From contig NW_026515500.1 of the NCBI RefSeq assembly GCF_014898815.1, forward strand, positions 930,001 to 994,000: DNA of 64,000 bases, given 5' to 3'. The position numbers and the translations under genes are program-made. Numbering within the stretch: position 1 is the first letter of the stretch; every line of letters starts with the position of its first letter. The notes under the pieces were generated by a model. It saw nothing but the letters and a program-made list of their open reading frames with translations, did not search any database and was not told the origin of the DNA. The DNA is from Panonychus citri (Eukaryota > Arthropoda > Arachnida > Trombidiformes > Tetranychidae). Positions 61,126-64,000 of this stretch are shown here, piece after piece.

Positions 61126-64000
61126 TTAAGGGTAAGTGATGGCGAGGGGCTTATGAATCGGTTCCTCAATGAAATTTTCAACAATTTGAATTTCAAAGTC
61201 ACTTGGAATCGGAGTTTCTTTTCCATCCTCGTCCGGGTAGGCACATCGTTCGTTGAAACTTGGGGTTTCTCTTTTCACTGGCCTTAGTCCATAGTAATGC
61301 CAATTTTCAGGCCACTCTGCTTGATTTTCTTTGACTCTTTTATCATAAATGAATAAGAGACGAGACACTTTAGTGTTATTACAGGTGACGATAGCATTAG
61401 CGAAATGGATTCCATCTTCTATGAAGTGGCACTTAGACTCTATCTCCTGCCAAAAGGCCATGTAGAGCTGCATACTGACGATGGCTTCAACTCCAGGGGA
61501 ATGAATTTCATTCTGGATGGTATATCCTTTGAATACGAGAAAGGCTACAAGTGATAAGGAACAAGCACTTTCCCTATAGGGTGAAAAATATTGGGTTATC
61601 TCTCGCATCTTAGGCTTGAGAACGTCAATTTCAGGGAAACTTAGGCCAAGGGCTCTAAGCATGTTGATCAGTCCAGATCCAACTAACTGTTTGCACGCAG
61701 CAAGATACTGGATCACTTGATCTCTGACGGAGATAAGACTCTTGCTATGGCGAATGTCCAATCGAGTAAGACCATGATGAGGTGTGTCCATGAAATCAAT
61801 TTTTGAATATCTGACGAAAGTCTCGTAGATGATTTCTTGACGACCATTGACTATAATCACCCAAACTGGTCTGCAAACTGCTTTGTTTCCAATGAAACCA
61901 GATTCGTTATAGCGAGGTTCAATTACTCGACAATAGGCCATATGCATTGAGAACACTAATTCAGGGTTGTCATGTTTAGTTGTATTCTCTAGAATCTTTT
62001 CCATGATAAGTTCATCTTTCATCATTGGAAGCTTGATCACTGATTTTGAGTGAAAGATTTCTAAACCTTCAGCTTTCCGGGTTTCTTTTTGATGTTGATA
62101 GACGGATGATGATGATGATGATGAGGGTTTTGACTTTTCCATTTTTGGTTGAAATCGATCTAATGATCTTAACGATGGGAAAAGTTTATTTATTTCGCTT
62201 ATTAAAACTTTTTGTTCTTCAGCTGATAAAAGCGAAATTGGGTCAATACGAACAAAAGGTTGTTCCATGAATTTGTTTTCTTTAGAAATATCTTGATTCC
62301 TTGGGTGTCGATGAGGTTTACCTTTGGCGATAGCTAACCATTCAGCTGATTCTCTTAAGAGGTAACCAGGAATTGTATTCCAGGTGATGGTAGCAGGGCG
62401 AATAAATTGATTCGGTTCAGGTAATTTACCTATGACAGGTGGAAATCCAATTTCTTGAAGGAACTGTTCGTGTTCAGCAATCGGGGCAGACGGATCACTA
62501 ACTCTCTTGTAACTTGACCAATAGTTATTACCGAGATTCGAGGCGAAATTTCTAATGGCTTGAGGAGTTAACTTGGGATCTTCAGGGTTGTTTTCCTTTA
62601 GGTAAGTTAGGAAAGCAAATTCTTTAAAGATGTCTTGCCATCTAGCTGCTTGAGAGTCGTAAGATTTTGGGATGTTTGGAATTTCAGCTATTGCTGCCTT
62701 TAGGTGAGACGGGAGAGTTGAAGTAATTTTTCTTGGTTCTTGACTGATTTGTTGACGAGTTTCACCATATCGAAAATCTTTATTCAATTCGAACTCGTAA
62801 TCATCGTCAAAAAGACCACGACGACAATTGTCTTCATGTCTCGAAAATTCATTTGGCTTTAGCTTCTTTCCACAGAGTTGACGACGACAAATAAATTCAG
62901 CAGAGTAATATTTAGTCATAGCTTCAGATTTTTCAATCTTACCAATCGAGGGATAATCTGCATGAGGGGCATGTTTGATGATGCATGATCCAATGAGGCA
63001 GATGAATTGGTGAGATGATGTTGCTGGGGTAAACTTTAGTTCAGTTATCAATTTGGCTAACCATTGATAACACTTGAAACAGTACAATTGATTACAGGAA
63101 GTACATTTCATTGGGTCGATGACAATGTGTTCGCAAAAACAACATTTGATTTCCTTTAGGATCACATAAATATCATCTAAAATGACTTTGCTTAAAGGTA
63201 ATCCTTTAGGTAACTTGTCCATATCAAGTTGATGAACAATTGGATCAGCAATGAGATTATGGTAAATTTTTTCTCTCATTAGATTGATATACTTGACTTG
63301 TTTATTTTTAAGTTCTTGAGCCAAAGATTGAACTGAAACTTTCACTTCGAAAAACTTTTCTTTAGAAACATAGTCAGGTAAAGGCTGAACAGGATTCGGA
63401 GCGGGATAAGCATTACGTTCCCAAACGTAATCATCAGGTCCAAGGTAATTCTTCTTGACCTCTTGGGTTACGTTTTCATGATGATGAGCATCCTCGGGTT
63501 TTGACTGAATTTTATCACTTTCTGAAGACATGTCTCTAGACTTTTCAATGTTTAACTTGATTTGCCTAAAGGTATCAATTGATTGTTCAATGTCTTTTAC
63601 TAAAGTAGCTTTATAACGCGGGGTTATGATACCAGTAGATGTTGATGGACAGTCAAAACTTGGGAGATGATGAATTTTAATTGGCTTTAAAATGCTCGAA
63701 TCTGAAGAAGTTGATGAAAATTTTGATCTTTTTGGTTCACAATAAGGTTGAACTCGGTGTCTCTTTAGAGGATTTGGTTTATCGTAGAGATCAAAATTGA
63801 AGATTTGTTTCTGAGGTTTAGAAACAGAAGTGAAGTAAACACTTTTATTTTCAGAATCACTTTCAAGTTCACTGAATTTTATCAATAGATTGTCTTTAGA
63901 CGAGGTGGACGATTCACTTAAGAAAACTTCTGATTCAGAACTAGAACTTGGGTTCACTGATGAAGATGAATTTTGTGATGAATTTGAAGTGAGATCACAA
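61126..64000 (-). CDS. Element B third-region protein: RING-like, TRAF-like finger and dead DEDD-exonuclease fold
   Basis: Uninterrupted from the window edge to a stop at 61126, at least 957 codons; the start lies outside. Numbered from the GTG at 63957: a Ser-rich basic N-terminus; YLGPDDYVWERNAYPAPNP (about 171-189), shared with element A; a RING-like cluster CCFCEHIVIDPMKCTSC..YCFKC (about 272-297); a C-x4-C-x11-H-x3-C finger (CRRQLCG..SRHEDNC, near 355-377); a helical middle; and, near 665-840, a segment that follows ISG20/REXO exonucleases (VWIIIVNGRQEIIYETFV, LVGSGLINMLRALGL, HSPGVEAIVSMQLY). The expected acidic residues are missing: MDCEM is MHMAY, the ND in GHxLxND is NM, and HSSVEDA is HSPGVEA. 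The tail is rich in Pro, Glu and Ile. No signal peptide or membrane helix is visible, so it is not an envelope protein. A nucleic-acid or protein adaptor role is inference. Confidence 0.8.
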   Translation of the reverse strand, partial: CDLTSNSSQNSSSSVNPSSSSESEVFLSESSTSSKDNLLIKFSELESDSENKSVYFTSVSKPQKQIFNFDLYDKPNPLKRHRVQPYCEPKRSKFSSTSSDSSILKPIKIHHLPSFDCPSTSTGIITPRYKATLVKDIEQSIDTFRQIKLNIEKSRDMSSESDKIQSKPEDAHHHENVTQEVKKNYLGPDDYVWERNAYPAPNPVQPLPDYVSKEKFFEVKVSVQSLAQELKNKQVKYINLMREKIYHNLIADPIVHQLDMDKLPKGLPLSKVILDDIYVILKEIKCCFCEHIVIDPMKCTSCNQLYCFKCYQWLAKLITELKFTPATSSHQFICLIGSCIIKHAPHADYPSIGKIEKSEAMTKYYSAEFICRRQLCGKKLKPNEFSRHEDNCRRGLFDDDYEFELNKDFRYGETRQQISQEPRKITSTLPSHLKAAIAEIPNIPKSYDSQAARWQDIFKEFAFLTYLKENNPEDPKLTPQAIRNFASNLGNNYWSSYKRVSDPSAPIAEHEQFLQEIGFPPVIGKLPEPNQFIRPATITWNTIPGYLLRESAEWLAIAKGKPHRHPRNQDISKENKFMEQPFVRIDPISLLSAEEQKVLISEINKLFPSLRSLDRFQPKMEKSKPSSSSSSSVYQHQKETRKAEGLEIFHSKSVIKLPMMKDELIMEKILENTTKHDNPELVFSMHMAYCRVIEPRYNESGFIGNKAVCRPVWVIIVNGRQEIIYETFVRYSKIDFMDTPHHGLTRLDIRHSKSLISVRDQVIQYLAACKQLVGSGLINMLRALGLSFPEIDVLKPKMREITQYFSPYRESACSLSLVAFLVFKGYTIQNEIHSPGVEAIVSMQLYMAFWQEIESKCHFIEDGIHFANAIVTCNNTKVSRLLFIYDKRVKENQAEWPENWHYYGLRPVKRETPSFNERCAYPDEDGKETPIPSDFEIQIVENFIEEPIHKPLAITYP

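Larger units (their letters stand above)
60440..64000 (-). mobile_element. LTR retrotransposon B (minus strand), 3' part
   Basis: A second element of the same broad family, running off the right edge. Visible are its third coding region and, after a short purine-rich stretch (GAGGAAG), a putative 3' LTR starting TGTTAG. Its pol and 5' LTR would lie beyond 64000. It is divergent from element A both in the LTR sequence and in the protein. Confidence 0.75.

Overview
The window is nuclear DNA of an animal. Genes are split by GT-AG introns of 70 bp to several kb, intergenic DNA is very AT-rich (TTAATTGTT-type and ATGATAATCATGA-type sequence), and the proteins are typical metazoan orthologues (Vasa, DHX15, PRPF3, mitochondrial MCAT, KTI12, dUTPase, an NPR-type receptor guanylyl cyclase). 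An arthropod, possibly a mite or other chelicerate, is my guess. That placement is inference and is not proved by the sequence.

Layout: 1-2547 (+) is the 3' part of a Vasa/DDX4 DEAD-box helicase with an unusual acidic C-terminal tail of repeated DDWN motifs. 3305-6290 (+) is DHX15/Prp43 in eight exons. About 4.9 kb without a gene follows. 11163-18031 (+) is a two-exon gene for a secreted low-complexity protein with a furin-like site and a 3.9 kb intron. 19047-26107 is a compact housekeeping block: PRPF3 (-), a secreted Thr/Pro-rich protein (-), MCAT (-), KTI12 (-) with a tRNA-Lys(CUU) in its first intron, and dUTPase (+). KTI12 and dUTPase share a short divergent promoter that holds an NRF1-type palindrome.

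26352-42388 (-) carries 17 coding exons of a natriuretic-peptide-receptor-like guanylyl cyclase: part of the extracellular domain, one membrane helix, a pseudokinase and the cyclase. Its N-terminal exons are not visible upstream to the end of the window.

43554-54321 (+) is an LTR retrotransposon of the Ty3/gypsy type, with LTRs of about 870 bp and a 4-bp target duplication (CTGA). It encodes gag, protease, reverse transcriptase, RNase H and integrase, then an in-frame third coding region in place of an envelope gene. A second, divergent relative lies on the minus strand at about 60440-64000 and runs off the window. Its third region is uninterrupted. This third protein combines a RING-like zinc-binding module, a TRAF-like C/C/H/C finger and a domain that reads like an ISG20/REXO-type DEDD exonuclease whose acidic catalytic residues are all replaced. 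This is the most novel item here.

The rest is long AT-rich intron or intergenic sequence with trinucleotide (ATC/GAT) and (AG)n microsatellites and no gene that I can support.
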